Assembly (NCBI RefSeq): GCF_000472865.1
Contig: NZ_AXAP01000060.1
Location: forward strand, 1 to 52,838
DNA from: Bradyrhizobium elkanii WSM2783
Lineage (GTDB): Bacteria; Pseudomonadota; Alphaproteobacteria; Rhizobiales; Xanthobacteraceae
Direction: 5' to 3'
DNA length: 52,838 bases
This document shows positions 7,962 through 15,719 of the stretch, in pieces (position 1 is the stretch's first letter; each line of letters starts with the position of its first letter). The position numbers and the translations under genes were made by a program. The notes under the pieces were generated by a model. That model had not been told where the DNA came from and did no database searches. It saw nothing but the letters and a program-made list of their open reading frames with translations.

Positions 7962-8762
7962 TCAAAGATGCCCGCTCAGATCGGTGATGACAGGGTTGTC
8001 ACCGTTGAGCGGATTCGCCGGATCGCGCGCGTAACGCAGGGTCTCGAAGCGCATCGCGCGCGCATCCACCATCAAGAGGCGCCCGACCAGGCCTTCGCCG
8101 AAGCCGACGATCTCGCGGATCGCCTCCAGCGCCATCATAGAGCCCAGCATGCCGGCGAGCGCGCCCATCACGCCGGCCTCGGCGCAGGCCGGCACCGTGC
8201 CGGGCGGCGGAGGTTCGGGAAACAGGCAGCGATAGGTCGGATTGAACTCGCCGGCGGCATTCTTCTCATGCGCGCGGATCGTGGTCAGCGAGCCGTCGAA
8301 CACGCCGAGCGCGGCCGTGATCAGCGGCTTGCCGGCGAGGAAGCAGGCATCGGAGACGAGATACCGCGTCTCGAAATTGTCGGAGCCGTCGAGCACGAGG
8401 TCATAGCCGCCGATCAGCGACATCACGTTATCAGCACCGAGCCGCACCGCATGCGCCTCGAAATTGACGTGCGGGTTGAGCGCATGGATCTGCTCGGCGG
8501 CGCTGTCGACCTTGCGCTTGCCGATGTCCGGCGTCGCATGGATGATCTGGCGCTGCAGATTGGAGAGTGACACGATATCGTCATCGACGACCCCGAGCGT
8601 GCCGACGCCGGCCGCCGCCAGATACATCAGCGCCGGCGCGCCAAGGCCGCCGGCGCCGATCACCAGCACCGAAGCCTCCTTCAGCGCCGCCTGCCCGGGG
8701 CCACCGACTTCGCGCAACACGATGTGGCGGGCGTAGCGTTCGAGTTCGTCAGCAGTCAGCAT
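7962..8762 (-). CDS. moeB: Molybdopterin-synthase adenylyltransferase MoeB (ThiF/HesA family)
   Basis: Adenylates the C-terminal glycine of a ubiquitin-like sulfur carrier (MoaD or ThiS) so that it can be thiocarboxylated, for molybdenum cofactor or thiamine synthesis. The 266 residues show the nucleotide site VLVIGAGGLGAPAL, the N-terminal RYARHIVL helix, DDDIVSLSNLQRQ and DGSDNFETRY. E. coli MoeB binds zinc by two CxxC pairs; here only isolated cysteines (YRCLF, PACAEAG) are visible and the C-terminal pair is absent. The gene ends 3 bp from the end of the aldo-keto reductase gene. Confidence 0.88.
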   Translation of the reverse strand: MLTADELERYARHIVLREVGGPGQAALKEASVLVIGAGGLGAPALMYLAAAGVGTLGVVDDDIVSLSNLQRQIIHATPDIGKRKVDSAAEQIHALNPHVNFEAHAVRLGADNVMSLIGGYDLVLDGSDNFETRYLVSDACFLAGKPLITAALGVFDGSLTTIRAHEKNAAGEFNPTYRCLFPEPPPPGTVPACAEAGVMGALAGMLGSMMALEAIREIVGFGEGLVGRLLMVDARAMRFETLRYARDPANPLNGDNPVITDLSGHL

Positions 8763-8794
8763 TGTCGCTTACATCCTTATCGCCACCGCCAAAC

Positions 8795-8925
8795 CCTCAT
8801 GGTGAGGAGCCGCGAAGCGGCGTCTCCTGACGATGCTATCGCATCGCCGGGCGAACCATGAGGCCCGGACCTCGCCCGTGGCCCATCCTTCGAGACGGCC
8901 GCTTCGCGTCCTCCTCAGGATGAGG
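8795..8925. repeat. Palindromic repeat (CCTCATGGTGAGGAG type)
   Basis: CCTCATGGTGAGGAG (8795-8809) and CTCCTCAGGATGAGG (8911-8925) are inverted with two mismatches, and several inner stems (CGCGAAGCGGCG and others) occur. It fills the gap between the divergent moeB and the gene at 9012 and so lies in their promoter region. Confidence 0.65.
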
Positions 8926-9011
8926 TCGGAGTCGTGAACCCAGGTGTGGTTGTTGCCGACCAAGCAGATGTGCATAATCGACCCACCGCGCAATAACCTC
9001 CCGGATTTGTC

Positions 9012-10367
9012 ATGAGATCGGTGCTTTCGGCAACATTGATGGTCGTGACAATGGGGAGCGCACAGGCGCAGATGACCCCGCCGTCCACCGCCGGCGCCAA
9101 ACCAAAGACAGTCGCGACCGTGCCGGTCCGCCCCGCGCTGCAGAAGCCCGAGGAGACGGCCAACGGGATGGCGCAGGCCGAGCGGCTCGCGCTGCAATCC
9201 GATCTCGCCTGGGTCGGCCAGTATAATGGCGCGATCACGGGCGATGTCAGCGAGCGCATGGTCAACGCGATCAAGGAATTCCAGAAATCGCGCGGCGGCA
9301 AGCCGACCGGCGTGCTCAACCCGCAGGAGCGTGGCGTGCTGGCCGAGACCGCGCGGCGCAAACAGGAGAGCGTCGGCTGGCGGATTGTCACCGAGCCCGG
9401 CACCGGAGCGCGGCTCGGCATTCCCTCAAAACTGGTTCCGCAACTCGCAAGCGGTGTCGACGGCGCCAAATGGACGTCACCGACGGGGACGATCCAGGTC
9501 GTGCTGGCGCGCCGCAAGGAGGCGAGCCCGACCACCGCAAAACTTGCCGAGCGCGAGAAGAAGGAGCCGGGGCGGACTGTCGACTATACCGTCGTCAAGC
9601 CGGATTTCTTCGTGCTGTCGGGCCTGCAGGGGCTGAAGAAATTCTACATCCGCGGCACGTTCAAGGGCGACGAAGTTCGTATCCTCACCATCCTCTACGA
9701 CCAGGCGACTGAAAATACCGTCGAGCCGGTGGTGATCGCGATGTCGAGCGCGTTCAACCCGTTCCCATCAGGTCCCCAGGTTGCAGGCCCCCCGCCGCGC
9801 AAGACGGTGGAATATGGCACTGGCGTTGTCGTCAGCGACGACGGCGCGATCGTGACCGACCGCTTGGCCACCGACGAATGCATCGCGATCACGATTGCCG
9901 GTCACGGCAATGCCGACCGGATCGCCGAAGACAAGGAACACGATCTCGCGCTGCTGCACATCTATGGCGCGCGCGGATTGAAGCCGCTGAATATCGGCGC
10001 CACTGGCGCAAAGCCGGCGCTCGACCTTACCGGAATCGCCGATCCGCAGAATCAGGGCGGCGGCAACGCCGTGAGCAGTGCCAAGGCGACAGCGATGGCT
10101 GTCGGCAACGATGTCACGCTGACGCCGGCACCTGCGATCGGCTTCTCCGGCGCGGCGACGCTCGATACCGACGGCAAGTTCGCCGGTCTCGCTTTGCTGA
10201 AGCCGGTGGTCGTCGCCGGTCCGGCGAATGCGGCATCCGCGTCGCAGGCGATGCTGGCGCCGGCCGAGACGGTGCGCGGCTTCCTGAAAGCCCATGGTGT
10301 GACCGCGAATGGCACATCGACCGACGCAAAGGCCGCCGTGGTGCGCGTGATCTGCGTGCGGAAATAG
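9012..10367 (+). CDS. Exported peptidoglycan-binding / trypsin-like protein with a degenerate triad
   Basis: A 451-residue protein with a signal peptide (cleavage likely after SAQA, about residue 19). Residues 55-115 resemble a peptidoglycan-binding PG_binding_1 repeat (LQSDLAWVGQYNGAITGDVS...AIKEFQ). Residues 265-400 resemble a chymotrypsin-fold serine protease: YGTGVVVSDDGAIVT, then EHDLALLHI and IGFSGAATLD. The Asp (D311) and Ser (S379) positions are kept, but the place of the catalytic His (TNxH in active relatives) reads TDRLA, with Leu285. It is therefore probably a pseudo-protease that binds wall or peptide in the periplasm. No partner gene is adjacent. Confidence 0.7.
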   Translation: MRSVLSATLMVVTMGSAQAQMTPPSTAGAKPKTVATVPVRPALQKPEETANGMAQAERLALQSDLAWVGQYNGAITGDVSERMVNAIKEFQKSRGGKPTGVLNPQERGVLAETARRKQESVGWRIVTEPGTGARLGIPSKLVPQLASGVDGAKWTSPTGTIQVVLARRKEASPTTAKLAEREKKEPGRTVDYTVVKPDFFVLSGLQGLKKFYIRGTFKGDEVRILTILYDQATENTVEPVVIAMSSAFNPFPSGPQVAGPPPRKTVEYGTGVVVSDDGAIVTDRLATDECIAITIAGHGNADRIAEDKEHDLALLHIYGARGLKPLNIGATGAKPALDLTGIADPQNQGGGNAVSSAKATAMAVGNDVTLTPAPAIGFSGAATLDTDGKFAGLALLKPVVVAGPANAASASQAMLAPAETVRGFLKAHGVTANGTSTDAKAAVVRVICVRK

Positions 10368-10368
10368 C

Positions 10369-10553
10369 GCTCGCTCCTCGCCTCGCCCCGCTTGCGGGAA
10401 GAGGCCGGATGCATCGGCAGATGCAATCCGGGTAAGGGGCTGCCTCCGCGAACTCATCTCCTACTGAATTTGCGGAGACAGCCCCTCACCCCAACCCTCT
10501 CAGGGCGAGTTCTGCTCGTCCCGCCTCCGCAAGAGCGGGGAGAGGGAGCCGAC
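10369..10553. repeat. Composite palindromic repeat (CCTCTCCCC / GTGAGGGG type)
   Basis: The region between two convergent genes consists of nested inverted arms. GGGGCTG with CTCCGC (about 10437-10448) pairs with GCGGAG and CAGCCCC (about 10472-10485), and the outer CCTCGCCCCGC and GCGGGGAGAGGG stretches pair as well. It belongs to the repeat family that flanks the DUF559 gene (35585-36037) and lies inside trpF (37326-37467). Confidence 0.7.
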
Positions 10554-10554
10554 G

Positions 10555-12234
10555 TCACGCCAATCTGAACCTTACCCCCGCACGCGCCAGCCCACCGGCG
10601 ATCCCGATCGGCGTGCCGTCGGCGCGCCAGCAGGCGGCGCCCAGCATGCGGCCATCCTCATCAAACTCGATCGCGTTCATGCCGCCGGCGACGGAGGATA
10701 CCGGCGCGACGGTATGACCCATCACGGCAAGTTTCTCGCGCACCCTCTCGGGAACGGCGAGTTCGACTTCGAGCGCATTGCCCTCGGTCCATACCCGCGG
10801 CGCCTCGACCGCTTCCTGCAGGCTCATGCCGTGATCGATCAGGTTGATCAGCGCCTGCATTGCGCTGGGGAAGATGCGTTTTCCTCCGGGCAGGCCGAGC
10901 GCATATTTCAGTTTGCCATCGCGCAGCGCCATCATCGGCGACATCGAGGTGGTGACGCGCTTGCCGGCCGCCAGCGACAGCGCGTGGCCGGGACGCGGAT
11001 CGAACAGATGCATGTAATTGTTCGCGATGGCACCAAGGCCGGGGATCAGGATCTTGGCGCCGAACAGATTGTTGATGGTTTGCGTGGTCGCAACCACATT
11101 GCCGAACGCATCCGCCGCCGTCAGATGCGTGGTATGCGCGCCTTCGAGCTGCGCAACGCCCGCGCCCCAGGCCTGCGCCCGATCAGGATCGATCGCACGG
11201 CGGCGCTCTTCGGCATAGGCTTTCGACGTCAGCCGCTCGACGGGTACGTTGACATAGGCGGGATCGCCACTCGCCGCTGCACGGTCGGCAAAGGCGATCT
11301 TCAGCACTTCGGCGAGATAATGAATCGTCTCGGCGCTGCCGAAACCGAGGCTCGCGATGTCGTAGCCTTCGAGGATGTTCAACATCTCCGCGATATGCAC
11401 GCCGGATGCCGCCGGCGGCGGTGGTCCCAGGATAACCCAGCCGCGATAATCGGCGCGGATCGGCTGGCGCTCGACGGTCTTGTAGGCTGCGAGATCGGCG
11501 CGGCGAATATATCCGCCGTTCTGCTCCATGTAGTGGACGAGGATATCGCCGAGCGATCCCTGATACAGCGCGGCCTCGCCATGCTCGGCGATATACCGCA
11601 ACGTCTCGGCATATTCGGCCTGCACCACGCGTTCGCCGATCTTCAGCGGTTCGCCGTTCGGAAGATAGATCGCCGAAATCGGCTTGTCCTTCAACATGTC
11701 GGCCGCGCTCTCGCGGATGCATTCGTGCAAGTAAGGCGTCACCGCATAGCCGCGGGCGGCATGCTTGATCGCGGGCTGCATGACGTCGGCAAGGCTCATG
11801 GTGCCGAATCGCCGCAGCGTCTCGCACCAGGCCATCAGCGAACCGGGCACTGCAACCGCCTTCGGGCCGACGCAATTCTCGTCGCCGACTGTGTCGAACA
11901 CGTCATGCGCCGAACCCGGCTTCGAACTGTAGGTGTCGGGACGGACCGCGAGCGGCACGGTGCTCTGGCCGTCGATGAAGCGATGCGTGCCGTCAGCGAG
12001 ACGGATATGCGCCATGCCGCCGCCGATGATGCCGACCATCATCGGCTCGACGACGGTCAGCGTGAACAATGTCGCGATCGCCGCATCGATCGCGTTGCCG
12101 CCGGCGGCCAGCATCTCGGCGCCCGCGCTTGAGGCCAACGGATGATTGCTGACGACCATACCGCGGCTGGAGATGGCTGGTTGCTTCTCGCACTCGAAAT
12201 GTGTCGCCGCGCGATCTCGCCAATTCTCGCTCAT
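10555..12234 (-). CDS. Gamma-glutamyltransferase-family protein (Ntn hydrolase)
   Basis: An autoprocessing Ntn-type hydrolase that cleaves gamma-glutamyl bonds or related amides. The start at ATG 12234 (MSENWRDRAATH) follows GGGAG and gives 559 residues. Near the N-terminus are GMVVSNHPLASSAG and GGNAIDAAIA. The expected processing/nucleophile site is Thr368 in HTTHLTAADAFGN, and GLPGGKRIFPS closes the substrate pocket. No signal peptide is visible, unlike the classical periplasmic Ggt, so a cytoplasmic member (for example an oxamate-amidohydrolase-like or acylase-like enzyme) is possible. The substrate is uncertain. Confidence 0.82.
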   Translation of the reverse strand: MSENWRDRAATHFECEKQPAISSRGMVVSNHPLASSAGAEMLAAGGNAIDAAIATLFTLTVVEPMMVGIIGGGMAHIRLADGTHRFIDGQSTVPLAVRPDTYSSKPGSAHDVFDTVGDENCVGPKAVAVPGSLMAWCETLRRFGTMSLADVMQPAIKHAARGYAVTPYLHECIRESAADMLKDKPISAIYLPNGEPLKIGERVVQAEYAETLRYIAEHGEAALYQGSLGDILVHYMEQNGGYIRRADLAAYKTVERQPIRADYRGWVILGPPPPAASGVHIAEMLNILEGYDIASLGFGSAETIHYLAEVLKIAFADRAAASGDPAYVNVPVERLTSKAYAEERRRAIDPDRAQAWGAGVAQLEGAHTTHLTAADAFGNVVATTQTINNLFGAKILIPGLGAIANNYMHLFDPRPGHALSLAAGKRVTTSMSPMMALRDGKLKYALGLPGGKRIFPSAMQALINLIDHGMSLQEAVEAPRVWTEGNALEVELAVPERVREKLAVMGHTVAPVSSVAGGMNAIEFDEDGRMLGAACWRADGTPIGIAGGLARAGVRFRLA

Positions 12235-12257
12235 GACGTCGCTCCCATTATTGTCGG

Positions 12258-13142
12258 TTATTTTTGGCATTTCGGGCACCAGAAGGTCGAACGACCATTC
12301 TGGGTGAAGCGTTTCACGGTGCCGTCGCAGCCCGGAGTCGGGCACTTCTCGCCCTCGCGGTCGTAGACCTGGAACGAATGCTGGAAATAACCGAGTTCGC
12401 CATTGGTCTGGCGATGGTCGCGCAACGATGAGCCGCCGGCCTTGATCGCCTGGTTCAACACATCGTGGATCGCAGTGACCAGTCGTTCTGCGTGCTCCGT
12501 CGGCTCCTCCGTCTTCTTCCTGGCAAGCGTTGCCGCCAGCCGGCGCGGCGACAGGCGTGCGCGAAACAGCGCTTCGCAGACGTAGATATTGCCAAGCCCT
12601 GCGACCACGCGCTGGTCGAGCAGCGCCGCCTTCAGGCTGGTTTTCTTGTTGGCGCAGGAGTGCGCCAGCATCTCGGCATCGAATTCATTGCCGAGCGGTT
12701 CGGGGCCGAGGCCCTTCAACAGCGGCTCGTCCTCGATCGCGTTGCGCGCGATCACTTTCATGTAGCCGAAGCGGCGCGGGTCGTTGAAGATGATCGCAGC
12801 CCCCGACGACATGTGGAAGATCACATGATCGTGCGCGCGGTCCTGATTGCGCTCGTAATGGAAATGTCCCGGTGCCGCCTTGTCATCGTCCTTGAGCACG
12901 CGGAACGAGCCGGACATGCCCAGATGCATCAAGAGCACGTCGCCCGAGGTCAGGTCCGCCATCAGATATTTCGCGCGACGGCCGAGACCCGCGACAGTTT
13001 GCCCTTCCAGCCGCGCGACAAAGTCTTTTTGAAAGGGAAACCGCAGGTCCTTGCGGCGGGCTTCCGCTTTCAGGATTTTCGCACCCTCCATGGACGGCTG
13101 CAGGCCGCGGCGGACGGTCTCGACTTCGGGAAGCTCGGGCAT
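12258..13142 (-). CDS. mutM: Formamidopyrimidine-DNA glycosylase MutM (Fpg)
   Basis: Excises 8-oxoguanine and formamidopyrimidines and nicks the abasic site. The start must be ATG 13142, because the catalytic residue is the Pro exposed after Met removal (MPELPEVETVRRGL). This gives 294 residues. KILKAEARRKDLRFPF lies in the N-terminal half, the H2TH region includes LLDQRVVAGLGNIYVCEALF, and the C-terminal zinc finger has four cysteines (CPTPGC ... FWCPKC). Divergent from ubiE, the common alphaproteobacterial order. Confidence 0.96.
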   Translation of the reverse strand: MPELPEVETVRRGLQPSMEGAKILKAEARRKDLRFPFQKDFVARLEGQTVAGLGRRAKYLMADLTSGDVLLMHLGMSGSFRVLKDDDKAAPGHFHYERNQDRAHDHVIFHMSSGAAIIFNDPRRFGYMKVIARNAIEDEPLLKGLGPEPLGNEFDAEMLAHSCANKKTSLKAALLDQRVVAGLGNIYVCEALFRARLSPRRLAATLARKKTEEPTEHAERLVTAIHDVLNQAIKAGGSSLRDHRQTNGELGYFQHSFQVYDREGEKCPTPGCDGTVKRFTQNGRSTFWCPKCQK

Positions 13143-13334
13143 GGAAATGTCATTCACACGGGGCGGGATCGGCAAAAGTGTAAGCGGTTTTGCGCCCCTT
13201 CGCCCGCCAAATTAACAATTTGCCAACAATCCGCCAGATCACAGCCGGTTTGGCGGATTGTGCGCGGAGGTGCTGACGTGATAGCGCCATTGCGGCGGGC
13301 GCGCTATGGTCGCGCTCCTTAAGGTAATGCGTTG

Positions 13335-14096
13335 ATGGATCGGCGGGACCAAACCACCCATTTCGGCTACAGGGACGTTCCCCTGGGCGAGAAACAGACG
13401 CTGGTGAACGAGGTGTTCCACAGCGTGGCGTCGCGTTATGACTTGATGAACGATCTGATGTCGATCGGCCTGCACCGGGTCTGGAAGGACATCATGATCA
13501 CTCAGCTCAATCCGCCGAAGAGCGAAGCGCCGTTCGCGCTGCTCGACGTCGCGGGCGGCACCGGCGATATCTCTTTCCGGGCGGCGAAGGCGGGCGGTCC
13601 CGGTTTCCGCGCCACTGTCTGCGACATCAATGCCGACATGCTCGAGGTCGGCCGCAACCGTGCTCGCGCCCAGCATCTCGATGACCGGGTCTTGTTCGTC
13701 GCCGGCAATGCCGAGGCGCTCAGCTTTCCGGACCGTTCGTTCGACGCCTACACGATCGCGTTCGGCATCCGCAACGTGCCGCGGATCGATGTCGCGCTGC
13801 GCGAGGCCTATCGCGTGCTGCGACCCGGCAGCCGCTTCCTCTGTCTTGAATTTTCCACTGTCGACGTGCCCGGCCTCGACCGGCTCTACGACATGTTCTC
13901 GTTCAGGGTGATCCCGCCGCTCGGCCGCGCCGTCACCGGCGACGCCGAGTCCTATCAGTATCTCGTCGAATCGATCCGCAAGTTTCCACGGCCCAGCGCC
14001 TTTGCCGAGATGATCACTGCCGCCGGCTTTGCGCGGGTGAAATGGGAAATCCTCTCGGGCGGCATCGTGGCGCTGCATTCGGGCTGGCGTTTGTGA
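13335..14096 (+). CDS. ubiE: Ubiquinone/menaquinone biosynthesis C-methyltransferase UbiE
   Basis: SAM-dependent C-methylation in ubiquinone synthesis. The 253 residues contain the SAM motif LLDVAGGTGDISF, VCDINADMLEVGRNRA, and the UbiE signatures FHSVASRYDLMND and FGIRNVP. ATG 13335 is used; a TTG directly before it (13332) is in frame. Its stop overlaps the ubiB GTG by 4 bp, so the two are translationally coupled. Confidence 0.96.
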   Translation: MDRRDQTTHFGYRDVPLGEKQTLVNEVFHSVASRYDLMNDLMSIGLHRVWKDIMITQLNPPKSEAPFALLDVAGGTGDISFRAAKAGGPGFRATVCDINADMLEVGRNRARAQHLDDRVLFVAGNAEALSFPDRSFDAYTIAFGIRNVPRIDVALREAYRVLRPGSRFLCLEFSTVDVPGLDRLYDMFSFRVIPPLGRAVTGDAESYQYLVESIRKFPRPSAFAEMITAAGFARVKWEILSGGIVALHSGWRL

Positions 14097-15667
14097 TCTC
14101 CGCAACAACACACATCGCGCGCCTCGCCCGCGCCGCCTACGTCTTCGCGCGCGAGGGCGTGTTCGGCGTCGTCGATCCGGCCCTGGTGCCGCCGCCGGCG
14201 CAACTTCTGGTGAAGCTCGCCCGCCTGGTCGAACGGCGCGGCGCCAAGTCCGGCCCGCGGCTGTCGCGGGCGCTGACGCGGCTCGGGCCGGCCTATCTCA
14301 AGCTCGGCCAGTTCCTGGCCACACGGCCCGACGTGGTCGGCGTAGTGCTGGCCAAGGATCTGGAGAGCCTGCAGGACCGGCTGCCGCCATTCCCGCAGGC
14401 CGAAGCCGAAGCTGTGATCGTGCAGTCGCTGGAACGCCCGCTGGCGCAGAGTTTCGTACGGCTCGGCCCCGCAGTCGCCGCCGCCTCGATCGCGCAGGTG
14501 CATCGCGGCGAGATCGAGCGCAACGGCGTGCGCCAGCAGGTGGCCGTGAAGGTGCTGCGGCCGAACGTCGCCTCCCGCTTCCGCCGCGATCTCTCCGATT
14601 TCTTCTTTGTCGCGCACAAGGCGGAAGCCCATTCGGCCGAAGCGCGGCGCTTGCGGCTGGTCGAGGTCATCAACACGATGTCGCGCTCGGTCGCGATGGA
14701 GATGGACCTCCGCCTGGAGGCTGCCGCCCTCTCCGAGATGGCGGAAAACATCAAGGACGATCCGGATTTCCGCGTGCCGGCGGTGGACTGGGACCGCACC
14801 ACCCACAACGTGCTGACGATGGAATGGGTCGACGGCATCCCGCTGAACGACCGTACCAGGCTGGAGCAAGCCGAGGTCGATCTGCCCGATCTCGGCCGCA
14901 AGGTGATCCAGAGCTTCCTGCGTCACGCGCTGCGCGACGGCTTCTTCCATGCCGACATGCATCCCGGCAATCTCTTCCTCGACGATAACGGCCGGCTGGT
15001 GGCGGTCGATTTCGGCATCATGGGCCGGCTCGGACAGAAGGAGCGGCGCTTCCTCGCCGAGATCCTGCTCGGCTTCATCACCCGCGACTATCGCCGCGTC
15101 GCTGAAGTGCATTTCGAGGCCGGCTATGTGCCGGGGCATCACTCGGTGGAGAATTTCGCGCAGGCCATCCGCGCCATCGGCGAGCCGATCCACAATCGCA
15201 CCGCCGAGGAGATCTCGATGGCGCGGCTGCTCACGCTGCTGCTCGAGGTCACCGGCCTGTTTGACATGCAGACGCGTCCTGAATTGATCCTGCTGCAGAA
15301 GACCATGGTGGTGGTCGAAGGCGTGGCGCGCGGCTTCGACCCCAAGCTCGACATCTGGAAAATTGCTGACCCCGTGGTGCGCGAATGGATCGAGCGCAAT
15401 CTCGGCCCCATGGGGCGCATCCAGGGCGCGATGTCGGGGGCGGGCGAGCTCGCCCGCGTGCTGGCGCATCTGCCCGATATCGCCTCGCGCGCGGTCGCGG
15501 TGTTGAGCAATCTGGAGAGGATGACGCGCGAGGGCGTCACGCTGTCGCCGGAAACGATCGCGGCGATGGGACAGACCGAGGGCCGCAAGAACCGCTGGCG
15601 AACGATCGCGCTCTGGATCATCGCGGCCACTTTCATCGGAATCCTGATTGCAGTTCGGAATCTTTGA
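14093..15667 (+). CDS. ubiB: Ubiquinone biosynthesis kinase-like protein UbiB
   Basis: Atypical kinase/ATPase (ABC1/ADCK/UbiB family) needed for coenzyme Q synthesis at the inner membrane. GTG 14093 overlaps the ubiE stop (GTGA) and gives 524 residues, the family length. The KxGQ motif (LKLGQFLATRPD, about 67-78) and an Ala-rich loop (AAASIAQVHRG) replace the usual protein-kinase glycine loop. The catalytic and metal sites are HADMHPGNLF and VDFGIMG. A hydrophobic segment near the C-terminus (IALWIIAATFIGILIAV) anchors it. The stop codon lies in the inverted repeat that precedes coaBC. Confidence 0.95.
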   Translation: MISATTHIARLARAAYVFAREGVFGVVDPALVPPPAQLLVKLARLVERRGAKSGPRLSRALTRLGPAYLKLGQFLATRPDVVGVVLAKDLESLQDRLPPFPQAEAEAVIVQSLERPLAQSFVRLGPAVAAASIAQVHRGEIERNGVRQQVAVKVLRPNVASRFRRDLSDFFFVAHKAEAHSAEARRLRLVEVINTMSRSVAMEMDLRLEAAALSEMAENIKDDPDFRVPAVDWDRTTHNVLTMEWVDGIPLNDRTRLEQAEVDLPDLGRKVIQSFLRHALRDGFFHADMHPGNLFLDDNGRLVAVDFGIMGRLGQKERRFLAEILLGFITRDYRRVAEVHFEAGYVPGHHSVENFAQAIRAIGEPIHNRTAEEISMARLLTLLLEVTGLFDMQTRPELILLQKTMVVVEGVARGFDPKLDIWKIADPVVREWIERNLGPMGRIQGAMSGAGELARVLAHLPDIASRAVAVLSNLERMTREGVTLSPETIAAMGQTEGRKNRWRTIALWIIAATFIGILIAVRNL

Positions 15668-15705
15668 TTGCAATGATAGCGTATGACGCTAGCATTGCTG
15701 TCAAA
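15663..15705. promoter_or_regulatory. Large inverted repeat before coaBC, candidate operator for its RHH domain
   Basis: The core arms are GCAATGATAGCG (15670-15681) and CGCTAGCATTGC (15687-15698), with one mismatch and a 5-bp spacer TATGA. The outer 5-bp arms TTTGA (15663-15667) and TCAAA (15701-15705) extend the dyad to 43 bp. It overlaps the ubiB stop and ends 14 bp before the coaBC ATG. The half-site TGATAGCG resembles FitA-type half-sites as I remember them. Since CoaBC begins with a FitA/Arc-like DNA-binding domain, autoregulation is the natural reading. A hairpin function in the mRNA is the alternative. Confidence 0.65.
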
Positions 15706-15719
15706 TCGATGGTGCGGCC

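Noticed and set aside
10369..10553. CRISPR array or tandem repeats
   Set aside because: The repeats here and elsewhere are inverted, unevenly spaced and not a series of direct repeats with unique spacers. No cas genes are present.
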